Source of the DNA: CAVWUA01 sp963758025 | GTDB taxonomy: Bacteria; Planctomycetota; Planctomycetia; Isosphaerales; Isosphaeraceae | Assembly: GCA_963758025.1 (NCBI GenBank) | Contig: CAVWUA010000022.1 | Span: 27,060 to 91,059 of the forward strand | Direction of reading: 5' to 3' | Length of the DNA: 64,000 nt | Shown here: positions 40,306 through 49,609 of the stretch, piece after piece | How the letters are laid out: each line of letters starts with the position of its first letter | How positions within the stretch are numbered: position 1 is the stretch's first letter | Translations under genes and position numbers: made by a program | The notes under the pieces: generated by a model | What the model was told of the DNA's origin: nothing | Seen by the model: the letters and a program-made list of their open reading frames with translations, nothing else | Database searches by the model: none

Positions 40306-40590
40306 ATGCACGTCGCGACGCTTCGCCTGACCCTGCGGCTCGCAGAATGCCGAACGCTCCGTCAGAAGCGGCGACTCTTGCACTCGATGATCGACAAGCT
40401 GCGCCGGCACTTCAACATCGCGGCGACCGAGGTCCATCACCTCGATAGTCCGACCGAGAGCCGGCTCGGAATCGTGACCGTGGGTCGCTCGCGTCGCGAG
40501 ACGCGGGAGGTCCTCCTGCGGGTGGCCGAGGCGATCGGCGCCCATCCCCACGCGGAGCTTCTTGACCACGAAATCGAGGACCTTCGCTAA
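40306..40590 (+). CDS. DUF503 / YlxP-family protein
   Basis: 94 residues from MHVATLRLTLRLAE. Ferredoxin-like fold typical of the family: TLRQKRRLLHSMIDKLRRHF, NIAATEVHHLDSP, LGIVTVGRSRRETREVLL. Found between infB and rbfA in many bacteria, as here; linked to ribosome assembly by context and, in some species, by experiment. Confidence 0.88.
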   Translation: MHVATLRLTLRLAECRTLRQKRRLLHSMIDKLRRHFNIAATEVHHLDSPTESRLGIVTVGRSRRETREVLLRVAEAIGAHPHAELLDHEIEDLR

Positions 40591-40650
40591 ATTCCGTTGC
40601 GAATCGTTCTGCCCGGTCTGATTGTCCCCGGTCTCCTTGAGGTTTACACC

Positions 40651-41088
40651 ATGCCGTCCCACCGGGTCCAGCGCGTCGCTGAGGCGATTCGCGAGGTCGT
40701 CTCGACGGCGATCCTGTTCGAGGTCGCCGACCCCCGCGTCAAGGGAGTCACCGTGCTCCGCGCCGAGGTCACCGGCGACCTGCGCAACGCGACCGTTTTC
40801 GTCACGACGATGGGCTCCGAGTCCGAGCAGAAACTGGCCATGCACGGACTGAACAGCGCCCGAGGCTTCCTCCAGTCGAAGGTAGCCGCCCGGCTCCAGA
40901 CGCGGTACACCCCGAGCCTGCACTTCAAGCAGGACGAGGGAGTCAAGAAGTCGATCGAGATCTCCCGGTTGATCGACGAGGCCATCGCCAGCGACCGCAA
41001 GGACGCCCCGGCCGCCGAACCAGCGGCGGAGCCACCCGAGAACGAGCCCGATTCCGAATCGTCCAACCCCGAAGACCCGCAGGACTGA
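40651..41088 (+). CDS. rbfA: Ribosome-binding factor A
   Basis: 145 residues from MPSHRVQRVAEAIREVVS. KH-fold of RbfA: LFEVADPRVKGVTVLRAEVT, ATVFVTTMGSESEQKLAMHG, LNSARGFLQSKVAARLQTRY, PSLHFKQDEGVKKSIEISRL. A short acidic C-terminal tail follows. It helps mature the 16S rRNA 5' end in the 30S particle. Confidence 0.95.
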   Translation: MPSHRVQRVAEAIREVVSTAILFEVADPRVKGVTVLRAEVTGDLRNATVFVTTMGSESEQKLAMHGLNSARGFLQSKVAARLQTRYTPSLHFKQDEGVKKSIEISRLIDEAIASDRKDAPAAEPAAEPPENEPDSESSNPEDPQD

Positions 41089-41191
41089 AGCCCGCCGACA
41101 GCGATCCGCTCGGCCCCGAGCCACGCTCACGAGACGACGCCGGCCCTCCGGTTCCTGTGCCCCGAGTCCCCTTGCCGAGAATGCCCCAACC

Positions 41192-42044
41192 ATGGCCGCA
41201 CCGAGCAAGACCCAGTTGCTGACCGAAGTCCATGACCTGTTGAAACGACGCTACAAGATGGAGCCGAAAACCGACCGGCTCTCGATTCTCGAAGCGGTCA
41301 TTTATGGGATCTGCCACGAGGGAACGACCCGTGAGCAGGCCAACCAGGCCCTCTCGCGGTTCAAGGACGAGTTCTTTGACTGGAACGAGGTCCGGGTCAG
41401 TTCCTTGACGGAAATTCAAGGGGCCCTGGCCGGCCTGCCCGATCCCGAAGGACGAGCGCATCGGATCCGCCGGTTTCTCCGGCAACTCTACGACAAGACC
41501 TACGGTTTCGACGAGAAGCTGGAATCGCTGCACAAGAAGCCGCTCAAGGACGCATCCAAGATGCTCCAGGAGTACGAGAGTCTGCACTCGGACTACGTTC
41601 TGGCGACCGTCCTTCAGCAGGCGCTTAGGCGGCCACGCCATTCCGGTCGATGAGCCGATCCGCCGTGGCCTGGAACGGCTCGGCGTCGCGGACACGGAAA
41701 CGGACCTCCATACGCTCCGGGGCTCCCTCGAACGGGCCATCCCCAAGAACCGCGGCAATGAGTTCGTGGACCTCATGGAAGAGTTGACCCACGACACATG
41801 CGTCGCGGGAGAACCGGACTGCCCGCGCTGCGAGCTGAAAAAGATCTGCCCGACCGGCCAGGCACGCCTGACCGCCGACAAGGCGACTGGCTCGTCCAAA
41901 TCCAAAGTCGCGTCCAAGACGAAAGCCACGTCCAACAGCGATCACGACGAGCCCAAGGCATCCGGACCATCCAAGAAGCCCGGTCCCAAGACGACCGAAC
42001 CCCCCAAGCCTTCGACGCGGGGCAAATCGCGCCCCTCGAAGTGA
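41192..42044 (+). CDS. Endonuclease III-like HhH-GPD protein (one frameshift)
   Basis: About 283 residues after joining two frames near 41625. The N-terminal helical part (LSILEAVIYGICHEGTTREQ) corresponds to the HhH-GPD fold; after the shift VDEPIRRGLERLG matches the region holding the catalytic Asp of EndoIII. The 4Fe-4S loop C-X6-C-X2-C-X5-C is present (CVAGEPDCPRCELKKIC). A Lys/Ser/Pro-rich tail follows. Probably a base-excision repair enzyme, but the usual catalytic Lys and HhH glycine pattern are not clear, so it may be a divergent member. Confidence 0.75.
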
Positions 42045-42114
42045 ACCGAGACAAAGACGAATTTTCTTTTGAAAAAACCTAGACGATGGTTTCCACCCGC
42101 CTACAATCGGCAAC

Positions 42115-42160
42115 GCGAGGCAAGGTTTAACTTCTTGATTGTCAAGGAGTTGAGCCTCGC
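42115..42160. promoter_or_regulatory. Extended RNA hairpin between EndoIII-like and fasciclin genes
   Basis: Outer arms GCGAGGC (42115-42121) and GCCTCGC (42154-42160) are exactly complementary; inside, AACTTCTTGA (42129-42138) pairs with TCAAGGAGTT (42142-42151) with one G-U/mismatch position and a TTG loop. It sits about 50 bases before the fasciclin start. It could be a terminator without U tract, or a leader structure. Confidence 0.55.
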
Positions 42161-42208
42161 CCTGACGTGTTCGATTGTTTCCCAAACTTAGACAGGTGAG
42201 GTGCAACC

Positions 42209-42688
42209 ATGCGGAAATTCTTCCCGGCTCTGATGGTGGTTCTGGCGATGGGTGGCTCGGCCCTGGCGGCGGAGAAGACGATCGTGGAGACTGCGGCGTC
42301 CAACCCGCAGTTCTCGACGCTGGTCACGGCGGTCAAGGAGGCGGGGCTGGTCGAGGCGCTCCAGGGCGAAGGTCCGTTCACCGTCCTGGCGCCGACGAAC
42401 GACGCCTTCGACAAGCTCCCCAAGGGTACCCTTGAGGCCCTGCTGAAGGACAAGGCCAAGCTGGCCGAGATCCTGAAGTACCACGTCATTCCGGCCGAGG
42501 CCATGGCCGCCGACGTGGTCAAGCTCGACGGCAAGACGGTCAAGACGCTTCAGGGCAGCGCGGCCCCGATCTCGGTTGAGGGCGGTAACGTGATGATCGG
42601 CAAAGCCAAGGTCATCAAGACCGACATCCAGTGCTCCAACGGTGTCATCCACGTGATCGACACCGTTCTTCTGCCCCCCTCGAAGTGA
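42209..42688 (+). CDS. Secreted fasciclin (FAS1) domain protein
   Basis: 159 residues. Signal peptide MRKFFPALMVVLAMGGSALA, then a single FAS1 domain: TIVETAASNPQFSTLVTAVK, LQGEGPFTVLAPTNDAFDKL, LAEILKYHVIPAEAMAADV, SNGVIHVIDTVLLPPSK. FAS1 domains mediate extracellular adhesion. Followed by a perfect terminator. Confidence 0.95.
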   Translation: MRKFFPALMVVLAMGGSALAAEKTIVETAASNPQFSTLVTAVKEAGLVEALQGEGPFTVLAPTNDAFDKLPKGTLEALLKDKAKLAEILKYHVIPAEAMAADVVKLDGKTVKTLQGSAAPISVEGGNVMIGKAKVIKTDIQCSNGVIHVIDTVLLPPSK

Positions 42689-42739
42689 TCATCGCGGATC
42701 GTTCCTCCGTCCTCGCGAAATAACCAAACGAACCCAGAC

Positions 42740-42780
42740 GCCGACAGGCCCCTTCAACCGGGCCTGTCGGCTCTTTGTCT
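42740..42780 (+). terminator. Rho-independent terminator of the fasciclin gene
   Basis: A perfect 12-bp stem (42740-42751 with 42760-42771), 8-base loop CTTCAACC, then TCTTTGTCTTTG. Confidence 0.9.
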
Positions 42781-42939
42781 TTGTTGGTCCGAAGTCCCAC
42801 GCATGCCGGCTGGCCCCTTCGCGTCTCTTGGCAGCGCAAGGCTGACCGTGTTAGCATGGGTCACGTGGAAGGCGAATTGCGGCAAAGGCACCCGAGCGTT
42901 CGAGATCGTGCGTCCCGAGCAGCCGAGGAGACGATAAAC

Positions 42940-45186
42940 ATGGTCGGCTTGATCCGCCCGTCTGTTCCGGGCCTGGTCCTGATCGCGGTCGTGTGGCTCT
43001 CGGCCCCTTGCTGGGCGGATGACGGCCCGGACGCGCCGAAGCTGGATGAGACGCAGGCCGAGGCGTCCGCCGCCGCCGTCCTCGGTGAGCCCGTTCCCGA
43101 GCCATTCGTGCCGCTCCATCCCCGCACGGCCGAGGATCGCGACCGGATCGAGGTGTTGAACGCCTACGTCACGGCCCGCGCGCTCGAAGAACAGAAGCGG
43201 CTGAAGGATGCGATCGACATCCTCCAACGCACCCTGGAGAAATCCCCCGACTCCGTGGCGATTCTCCGACGACTGAGCGGACTGAACTTCGCGCTCGGGC
43301 AGGTCGATCAAGGCGTGGACTACGCCAAGAAAGTGATCGAGGTCGAGCCGGGCGATACGACCACCCTGAACCGTCTGATGATCTATTACCTTCGGCGCAA
43401 CGATGCGAACGGTGCCGAGGCTCTGCTCCGTAAGGTGCTGGAGAACCCGAAACTCGACGAGAACTCCGCCGGTTTCCTTGTCACGGAGCGCTATCTCGGC
43501 GAACTGTACGCCAACCAATTCGACCAACCCGAGAAGGCGGCGGAGTCCTTCGCCAAGGTGCTCGACGCGCTCGACCAGAAAGCGGCGAACGCCCTTTCGC
43601 CGCTCGATCAGACAATGATCCTCGGCGAGGACGAGGCCGCCAGCTACACCCGGTTCGGCGAGGTCTTTCTCCAGGCTCGCCGGTACGATCTTGCCGTTCG
43701 GGCGTTCCGACACGCCATGGTCTACGCGCCGGACAATGCCCAGCTTCAGTTGCTTCTGGCCGAGACGCTGCGAAAAGATAAGAAGCCCCAGGACGCCTTG
43801 AAGGTCCTGGAACCCTACCTCAAGAGGCAACCGCAAGGCCGGGAACCCTACGACCTGCTGACCCAGATCCTCCAGGATCTGAACCGGCCCGAGGAGATCA
43901 TTCCGCGGCTGGAGGCCGCCGCCAAGGCCGATTCCAAGAACCTGCCGCTGCAATATCTCCTCGCCGACCACTACCGCGAGGCGGGTCAACCGGAGAAGGC
44001 GGAGGTCCTCTACAAGACCCTTCGCGAGCAGCAGCCCGACCCTCAGGGGCTCGGCGGCTTGACCGCAACCCTGCTCCAGGAGAAGAAATACGAGGAACTG
44101 ATCAAGATCCTCGGTGAAGCTTTCACCAAGCCGGAGACCCTGGAATCCGTCAAGCCGCAGATTGAACGGATCGTCAACAATCCCACAACCGCCGAGGAGG
44201 TTCTCGACGCGGGCCTCAAACTCCAGGACGCGGAGCCGCCCCAGCTCAGCCGGGAATCGCTCCAGATTCTCACCTATATCGCCACCAAGAGCCGGAAGCT
44301 CGAAAAGCTGATCCCGATCAAACGCTCGGCCTTGCGGAGTAATCCCAACCCTCAAGGCTACCGTGAACTCTGGCTCGACCTCTACCGGAACGGCAAGTAC
44401 GGCGATTCGGCGGATATCCTCGATGAGATGATCCAGAAATATCCCGCCGAGAAGGACCCGCAAATCCTGGTCGCCCTGGCCAATAGCCGGATGCTCGCCG
44501 GTCAGAACGATGCCGCGATGGACGCCGCGAAGGAGGCCATCAAGCTCAACCCAAACGACGCGGAGGCAATGCGGCTGGTCGGTTTCATCCTCGGCCGCGA
44601 GGGCAAGAACGAGGAAGCAATCGCTCACTTCCAGAGGATGCTCGAACGGTTCCCCAACGACGACGATGTGTACCGCAAGGCTCACCTCGGTCTCTCCGAC
44701 ATCTATACGAACCTCGAACAGTTCGACAAGGCTGAGGCCGAACTGGAATTGCTCCTGGAGCGCGAGCCGGACGACCCCTTCGTCAATAACAACCTCGGCT
44801 ACCTCCTCGCCGATCGGGGAAAGGACCTGGAGCGCGCCGAACAGTTGATCCGCCGCGCCCTGGAGATGGAACCGGATAACACGGCCTATCTCGACAGTCT
44901 CGGCTGGGTTCTGTTCAAGCTGGGCAAACCGGAGAAGGCGGTTGAGCCTCTCGAAAAGGCCGCGGAAGACAGCGAGGCCGACGCCACCATCCACGACCAT
45001 CTGGGCGACGTCTATTTCAAGCTGAAAAAGCTGGACAAGGCTCGCGAGGCCTGGAAGCGGGCCGAGTCAATCGCCGCGAAGGCCAATCCTCCCGACAAGC
45101 GATTGCCGGAGATCCGGAAGAAGCTCCAGACGCTCGACGAGCTGGGCAACGACCTGCCAGCGACGGACGATCAACCGAAACCTTAA
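42940..45186 (+). CDS. Secreted/periplasmic large TPR protein
   Basis: Start at 42940 (MVGLIRPSVPGLVLIAVVWL) after AGGAGA; the frame open to 42775 upstream is the preceding intergenic DNA and terminator. 748 residues: a signal peptide ending SAPCWA (a Cys near the cleavage site could be lipidated, though a clear lipobox is missing), then at least twelve TPR motifs (e.g. LKDAIDILQRTLEKSPDSVA, NEEAIAHFQRMLERFPNDDD, EPDNTAYLDSLGWVLFKLG). Conserved G/A/P positions are regular. It resembles the TPR proteins that scaffold envelope complexes. Function unknown. Confidence 0.88.
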   Translation: MVGLIRPSVPGLVLIAVVWLSAPCWADDGPDAPKLDETQAEASAAAVLGEPVPEPFVPLHPRTAEDRDRIEVLNAYVTARALEEQKRLKDAIDILQRTLEKSPDSVAILRRLSGLNFALGQVDQGVDYAKKVIEVEPGDTTTLNRLMIYYLRRNDANGAEALLRKVLENPKLDENSAGFLVTERYLGELYANQFDQPEKAAESFAKVLDALDQKAANALSPLDQTMILGEDEAASYTRFGEVFLQARRYDLAVRAFRHAMVYAPDNAQLQLLLAETLRKDKKPQDALKVLEPYLKRQPQGREPYDLLTQILQDLNRPEEIIPRLEAAAKADSKNLPLQYLLADHYREAGQPEKAEVLYKTLREQQPDPQGLGGLTATLLQEKKYEELIKILGEAFTKPETLESVKPQIERIVNNPTTAEEVLDAGLKLQDAEPPQLSRESLQILTYIATKSRKLEKLIPIKRSALRSNPNPQGYRELWLDLYRNGKYGDSADILDEMIQKYPAEKDPQILVALANSRMLAGQNDAAMDAAKEAIKLNPNDAEAMRLVGFILGREGKNEEAIAHFQRMLERFPNDDDVYRKAHLGLSDIYTNLEQFDKAEAELELLLEREPDDPFVNNNLGYLLADRGKDLERAEQLIRRALEMEPDNTAYLDSLGWVLFKLGKPEKAVEPLEKAAEDSEADATIHDHLGDVYFKLKKLDKAREAWKRAESIAAKANPPDKRLPEIRKKLQTLDELGNDLPATDDQPKP

Positions 45187-45318
45187 CGCAATTGTACTGG
45201 AAATCGATCCTCCGGCCGGCAGATCTCGTAGTTACGAGCACCTGGCCCGATCGTGGGCGGACGACCGCCTCCCGGATAGGTCATGCTCATATGGTTTTTG
45301 CAGGGAGTCTGACGACCG

Positions 45319-46056
45319 ATGGCAGGGCATTCCCACTCGGCGAACATCGCGGCTCGCAAAGGAGCCGTGGACGCAAAGCGGGGCAAGCTATTCAGCAAAC
45401 TTTGTCGCGCCATCTACGTAGCCGCGCGCAACGGCGGAGGCGATCCCGTCTCCAACCTGCGGCTCCGATATGCGATCGACAAGGCCAAGTCGTATAGCTG
45501 TCCCAAAGACAACATCGAACGTTCGATCAAGAAGGCGACGGGCGAACTCGGAGCCGACAACTTCGAGGAGGTCATGTACGAGGGGTACGGTCCCGGTGGC
45601 GTGGCTGTCCTCTGCCAGGCACTGACGGACAACCGCAACCGCACCGCAGGCGATCTTCGAAAAGCCTTCGAGGTCTGTGGCGGAAACCTCGGCTCCACCG
45701 GCTGCGTCAGCTACCTTTTCGAATTCAAGGGCGACTTCCTCATCGACGCCAGAAAGGTCTCCGAGGAGCGTCTGATGGAGATCGTGCTCGAAGCCGGCGC
45801 CGACGATCTGAAGCGCGACGGCGATTACTTCGAGGTCACATGTGATCCGAAGATCTTCGAGGACGTGCGCAAGGCCCTGGAATCGCACGAGATCGAAATG
45901 GAAAGCGCCGAGACGCGCTACGTCCCACCGACCTATGTCGATCTCGACGTGGATACCGCGCGGAAGATGCTCAAACTCCGCGAGATCCTCGACGAGAACG
46001 AGGACGTGCAGGACGTTTACGCCAACGACAACATCCCCGAAGAAGCGATGGCCTGA
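45319..46056 (+). CDS. YebC/PmpR-family protein
   Basis: 245 residues. MAGHSHSANIAARKGAVDAK corresponds to the MAGHSKW start of the family, then LFSKLCRAIYVAARNGGGDP, RLRYAIDKAKSYSCPKDNIE, YEGYGPGGVAVLCQALTDNR, FEVCGGNLGSTGCVSYLFE. Such proteins act as DNA-binding regulators or, as recently shown in other bacteria, relieve ribosome stalling at polyproline. The Lys-Trp of the canonical N-terminus is replaced by His-Ser. Confidence 0.95.
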   Translation: MAGHSHSANIAARKGAVDAKRGKLFSKLCRAIYVAARNGGGDPVSNLRLRYAIDKAKSYSCPKDNIERSIKKATGELGADNFEEVMYEGYGPGGVAVLCQALTDNRNRTAGDLRKAFEVCGGNLGSTGCVSYLFEFKGDFLIDARKVSEERLMEIVLEAGADDLKRDGDYFEVTCDPKIFEDVRKALESHEIEMESAETRYVPPTYVDLDVDTARKMLKLREILDENEDVQDVYANDNIPEEAMA

Positions 46057-46188
46057 GCCTCTCCATGCCTCAACTGGCCTCCGTTTTGCAAGAAATCAAC
46101 CTCCGTCGAGGCGCGGAGGGTGCGGACCTTGCCTCCCGCCCCATCCGTGCCATTCCATCTGTTCATGGAACATAGGAGGTTACTTCTC

Positions 46189-46392
46189 ATGTCCGTCGCC
46201 AAGGTCACCGAAATCAGCAGCCGTTCCAGCAAGAGCTTCGAGGACGCGATCCATCAGGGTATCGAGCGTGCCTGCAAAACGCTTCGGAATGTCGAGGGGG
46301 CCTGGATCAAGGAACAGCGCGTCTCGATCACGAACAACAAGATCGAATTCTATCACGTCAACATGATGATCACGTTCGTCCTGGAGGATTGA
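46189..46392 (+). CDS. Dodecin
   Basis: 67 residues from MSVAKVTEISSRSS, preceded by AGGAGGT at eight bases. Family marks: SFEDAIHQGIERACKTLRNV, EGAWIKEQRV, YHVNMMITFVLED. Twelve subunits form a hollow sphere that stores flavin or flavin-like ligands. Confidence 0.94.
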   Translation: MSVAKVTEISSRSSKSFEDAIHQGIERACKTLRNVEGAWIKEQRVSITNNKIEFYHVNMMITFVLED

Positions 46393-46580
46393 TTCCGGGA
46401 GAAGTCGCTGATCATCACAATCTCAATGGGCCGAATTTCTTCGGACCTCGCCGGGTCCATACCGGCGGGGTCGTTCCATGCGCACCGTGCATCTGGCACT
46501 TCGCGGGTTGTTTGGGTATCTTGGTCGGCTTGAGCCAAGCCTCGCATCCGAACGGACCCAGAACGCAGGACGAATCGATC

Positions 46581-47752
46581 GTGAGCACGCCATTCGTGAA
46601 GGCCGAACGCCTTCAGAAACTTCCGCCGTACCTGTTCGCCGAGATCGACAAGAAGAAGAAGGCGGCCATCGCGGCCGGACGCGACGTGATCAACCTGGGC
46701 GTCGGCGACCCCGATCGCCCCACGCCCCAGCCGATCATCGAGAGCCTTCAGAAACACGTCGAGAATCCGGCCTTTCACCAGTACGCGCTCGACCAGGGCG
46801 CGCCCGAGCTGCGCGAGACGATCGCCCGGTTCTGCAAGGCGCGTTACGGGCTGGACCTCGACCCGAATTCCGAGATCCTCCCGCTGATCGGTTCCAAGGA
46901 AGGCATCGCGCACTTCCCGCATGGCCGTGCTGAACCCGGGCGACCTGAGCCTGGTCCCCGACCCTTGCTATCCGGTCTATCGCAGCAGCAGCATCTTCGC
47001 CGGGGCCGAGCCGTACCTCATGCCCTTGAAGCCCGAGTTGGGTTTCCGGCCCGATTTCGCCGCCATTCCGGGCGATGTCTGGAACCGCGCCCGCTTGATG
47101 TTCCTGAACTATCCCAATAACCCGACCGGCGGAACCGCCGACCTGGCCTTCTTCCAGAAGGTCGTCGGACCAGGCCCGGGAACACAATCTCGTCGTGGCG
47201 CAGGACGCCGCGTACAACGAGATGTACTTCGAGGAGCCGCAGCCCAGCCTCCTGCAAGTCCCCGGCGCGAAGGACGTGGCCGTCGAGTTCCACAGCCTCT
47301 CGAAAACCTTCAACATGACCGGCTGGCGGGTCGGCTTCGCCATTGGTGGAGCCCCGTTGATCGCGGCCCTGGGCCAGGTGAAGGCCAACACCGACTCCGG
47401 AATCTTCACCGCGATCCAGTTCGCCGCCAAGACCGCCCTGGACCAGTACGACACCCTCACTCCACCAATTCGCGCTCTGTATCACGAGCGGCGTAACGCC
47501 TTCATCAAGGCGATGAAAGAGATCGGCTGGGAGATTCCGGTCCCCAAGGCGACCTTCTACGCGTGGATTCCTTGCCCCAAGGGCTACCATTCGACCGACC
47601 TCTGCGCCCGCCTGCTCGACGAGGCGAACGTCGTGACCACGCCTGGCCTCGGCTTCGGCCAGTCAGCCGACGGCTACATCCGCGCGGCCCTGACGGTCGA
47701 GACCCCACGCTTGCTGGAAGCGGTCGATCGGATCGGTAAACTGAAGCTCTGA
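46581..47752 (+). CDS. dapL: Class I aminotransferase, LL-diaminopimelate aminotransferase-like (two frameshifts)
   Basis: GTG start at 46581, AGGA ten bases upstream. Joined across shifts near 46917 and 47175 to about 390 residues. N-terminus LQKLPPYLFAEIDKKKKAAI and VINLGVGDPDRPTPQPII are typical of the DapL family; then LPLIGSKEGIAHFP, PDPCYPVYRSSSIFAGAEP, NYPNNPTGG, and the PLP lysine in FHSLSKTFNMTGWRVGF. Probably makes LL-diaminopimelate for lysine and peptidoglycan in the one-step pathway. Another specificity within this family is possible, since no other dap gene is near. Confidence 0.8.
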
Positions 47753-47839
47753 ATCGACCGCAACCACCAGACCCGCAAGACGCCAAGGGAGGGGCTCCCG
47801 CGACCCTCCCGGCACTCTGCGGCGGCAGGCAGAGTCCCC

Positions 47840-48922
47840 ATGGGAACCATCGCGCTGATCGGCCTCGGGAGCAACCTTGGCGACCGCAAGTCCACTCTCG
47901 ATGACGCCATCGCCGCCCTCCGTGAGACACCGGGACTCCAGGTCTTGCGGGTCAGTTCCTATCACGAGACAGCCCCGGCCGGTGGCCCAACCGGACAGGA
48001 TGCGTTTCTCAATGCCGTGGTTCAGATCTTGCCGTCGATCGGCCCGGTCGATCTGCTCCACAGGCTGCAAGAGATTGAGAATCTTGCCGGACGCGTCCGG
48101 CGGGAGCATTGGGGCGCGCGAACGCTCGACCTGGACCTCTTGATCTATGGACGGGAGCGAATCGAGTCGCCCGAACTGATTGTTCCCCATCCGAGGATGG
48201 CTGTCCGGCGTTTTGTCCTGGCACCGGCGGCGGAGGTCGCGCCGCACGCTCTGCACGTTACCACCAGTCAGCGGATCGAGGCGTTGCTTGCCAACCTCGA
48301 CCGGCGGCCGAGCTATGTTGCCCTGACCGGTCCGCCCGGGACCGGCTTGCAAACGTTCTTCCACCACGTGACAACCGGCCTGCACGCGGTCGGCCTGTAC
48401 CGCGGAGCGACCGACGTGAGCCACGTCGAGCTACTCTCGGGCATCGGCGGCCTGTATCGTCGAGAACTTCACCTCGATCAATTCCGCGAGATCCAGCGAG
48501 AACTGATGCCGCATCGCTGGCCATCAGCCGCCTGGGGCGACCGCTGGATCGCCACCGATTTCTGGTGGGAAGAATCCGTCGTCGCCGCGAGCCTGATCTA
48601 CGACCCGGACCGCTTTCGCGCTCTCGAAGAAGAATTTCAAGCCTCCCGCGATCAGATTTTGCGGCCCTCCTTCGTGGCCCTCTGGGAGCCTGATCTGCCC
48701 ACGTTCTGGAGCCGCACGGTTCCGCCAGACGAACTTGAAACAATGAACGTCGGTCCCTACCGCAATGCCTGGGATCGCCATCATGCCGCGCTGATCGAGC
48801 ACGTCCACGGAGCCCGATGCACCCAGCCCCTTCTCCGCATCGGCGCATCCTCTCCGGACGAGGCCGCGGCCGAGGTCCTTGCCGCTTGTGAGGCGAGCCG
48901 CCCTGTTCCCGGGGTTGCCTGA
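47840..48922 (+). CDS. folK: FolK fused to a deoxynucleoside-kinase-like domain
   Basis: 360 residues. Residues 1 to about 155 are HPPK: ALIGLGSNLGDRKSTLDDAI, SSYHETAPAGG, FLNAVVQI, REHWGARTLDLDLLIYG (metal Asp pair), IVPHPRMAVRRFVLAPAAEV. The rest resembles a deoxynucleoside kinase (ALTGPPGTGLQTFFHHVTT, WIATDFWWEESVVAASLIYD). Its P-loop lacks the Lys that binds ATP phosphate: GPPGTGLQT has Leu there. FolK pyrophosphorylates hydroxymethyldihydropterin in folate synthesis; the C-terminal part may be a non-catalytic or altered partner domain. FolK/kinase fusions are known in other phyla, e.g. Bacteroidota. Confidence 0.88.
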   Translation: MGTIALIGLGSNLGDRKSTLDDAIAALRETPGLQVLRVSSYHETAPAGGPTGQDAFLNAVVQILPSIGPVDLLHRLQEIENLAGRVRREHWGARTLDLDLLIYGRERIESPELIVPHPRMAVRRFVLAPAAEVAPHALHVTTSQRIEALLANLDRRPSYVALTGPPGTGLQTFFHHVTTGLHAVGLYRGATDVSHVELLSGIGGLYRRELHLDQFREIQRELMPHRWPSAAWGDRWIATDFWWEESVVAASLIYDPDRFRALEEEFQASRDQILRPSFVALWEPDLPTFWSRTVPPDELETMNVGPYRNAWDRHHAALIEHVHGARCTQPLLRIGASSPDEAAAEVLAACEASRPVPGVA

Positions 48923-49010
48923 CCGACGATTGCCGACGACAGCCCCGCGTCTTTATAATTCGTTCACGACGCGGACGAACCGAGTGGGTCCGAACCGACA
49001 GGCGGCGACG

Positions 49011-49505
49011 ATGGCCAAGAAGGATAGCGGAAAAAGCAAAGGCAAGACCGAAGAGGGCGGTTTCAAGGTCAGTCGCGCCAATCGCCGCGCCCGTTACGAG
49101 TACGACCTGCTGGAGAAGGTCGAGGCGGGGATCGTCCTGACCGGAACCGAGGTCAAGAGCCTGCGCAACGGCAAGGCCAGCCTGGAGGAAGCGTACGCCA
49201 GCATCGACCGCGAGGAGGTCTGGCTCTACGGCTGCGACATCCCGGAATACCTCCAGGCCAACCGGATGAACCACAAGCCCAAGCGACCCCGCAAGCTTCT
49301 CCTCCACCGCCGCGAGATCGATAGGCTGGCCGCCAAGGCCACCGAACGCGGCCTGACCATCGTCCCGCTCCAGATCTATTTCAAGAACGGCATGGCGAAG
49401 GTCGAGATCTGCATCGCCAAGGGCCGCAAGACCTACGACAAGCGCGAGGCCCTCAAGAAGCAGGACGCCAAGCGCGACATCGACCGGGCCTTGCGACGCC
49501 GGTGA
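49011..49505 (+). CDS. smpB: tmRNA-binding protein SmpB
   Basis: 165 residues from MAKKDSGKSKGK; the longer frame to 48879 overlaps the folK end and is rejected. OB-fold: RARYEYDLLEKVEAGIVLTG, TEVKSLRNGKASLEEAYASI, YLQANRMNHKPKRPRKLLLH, LQIYFKNGMAKVEICIAKG and the basic tail KTYDKREALKKQDAKRDIDR. It carries tmRNA to stalled ribosomes. ssrA itself begins 105 bases downstream. Confidence 0.95.
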   Translation: MAKKDSGKSKGKTEEGGFKVSRANRRARYEYDLLEKVEAGIVLTGTEVKSLRNGKASLEEAYASIDREEVWLYGCDIPEYLQANRMNHKPKRPRKLLLHRREIDRLAAKATERGLTIVPLQIYFKNGMAKVEICIAKGRKTYDKREALKKQDAKRDIDRALRRR

Positions 49506-49542
49506 GAATCCACCGACATCGCGGCAAATGTCGCGAACCTTC

Positions 49543-49570
49543 TTGACGAGAACGTCGTAAGACGAATAAT
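49543..49570 (+). promoter_or_regulatory. Candidate sigma-70-type promoter of ssrA
   Basis: TTGACG (49543-49548), 16 bases, AATAAT (49565-49570). Transcription would begin near 49577, with a short leader to be processed before the mature tmRNA 5' end at 49610. Confidence 0.5.
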
Positions 49571-49577
49571 CGAAATC

Positions 49578-49596
49578 GTTCGGGTCCAACCCGAAC
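49578..49596 (+). terminator. Hairpin between smpB and ssrA
   Basis: GTTCGGGT (49578-49585), loop CCA, ACCCGAAC (49589-49596), followed by TTCTTT. It looks like the smpB terminator, but it also falls in the leader predicted by the ssrA promoter, so it could instead be a processing hairpin. Confidence 0.55.
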
Positions 49597-49609
49597 TTCT
49601 TTGACAAAC

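Noticed and set aside
42754..45000. 748-codon minus-strand open frame opposite the large TPR gene
   Set aside because: Shadow of a good TPR gene with signal peptide and ribosome site.
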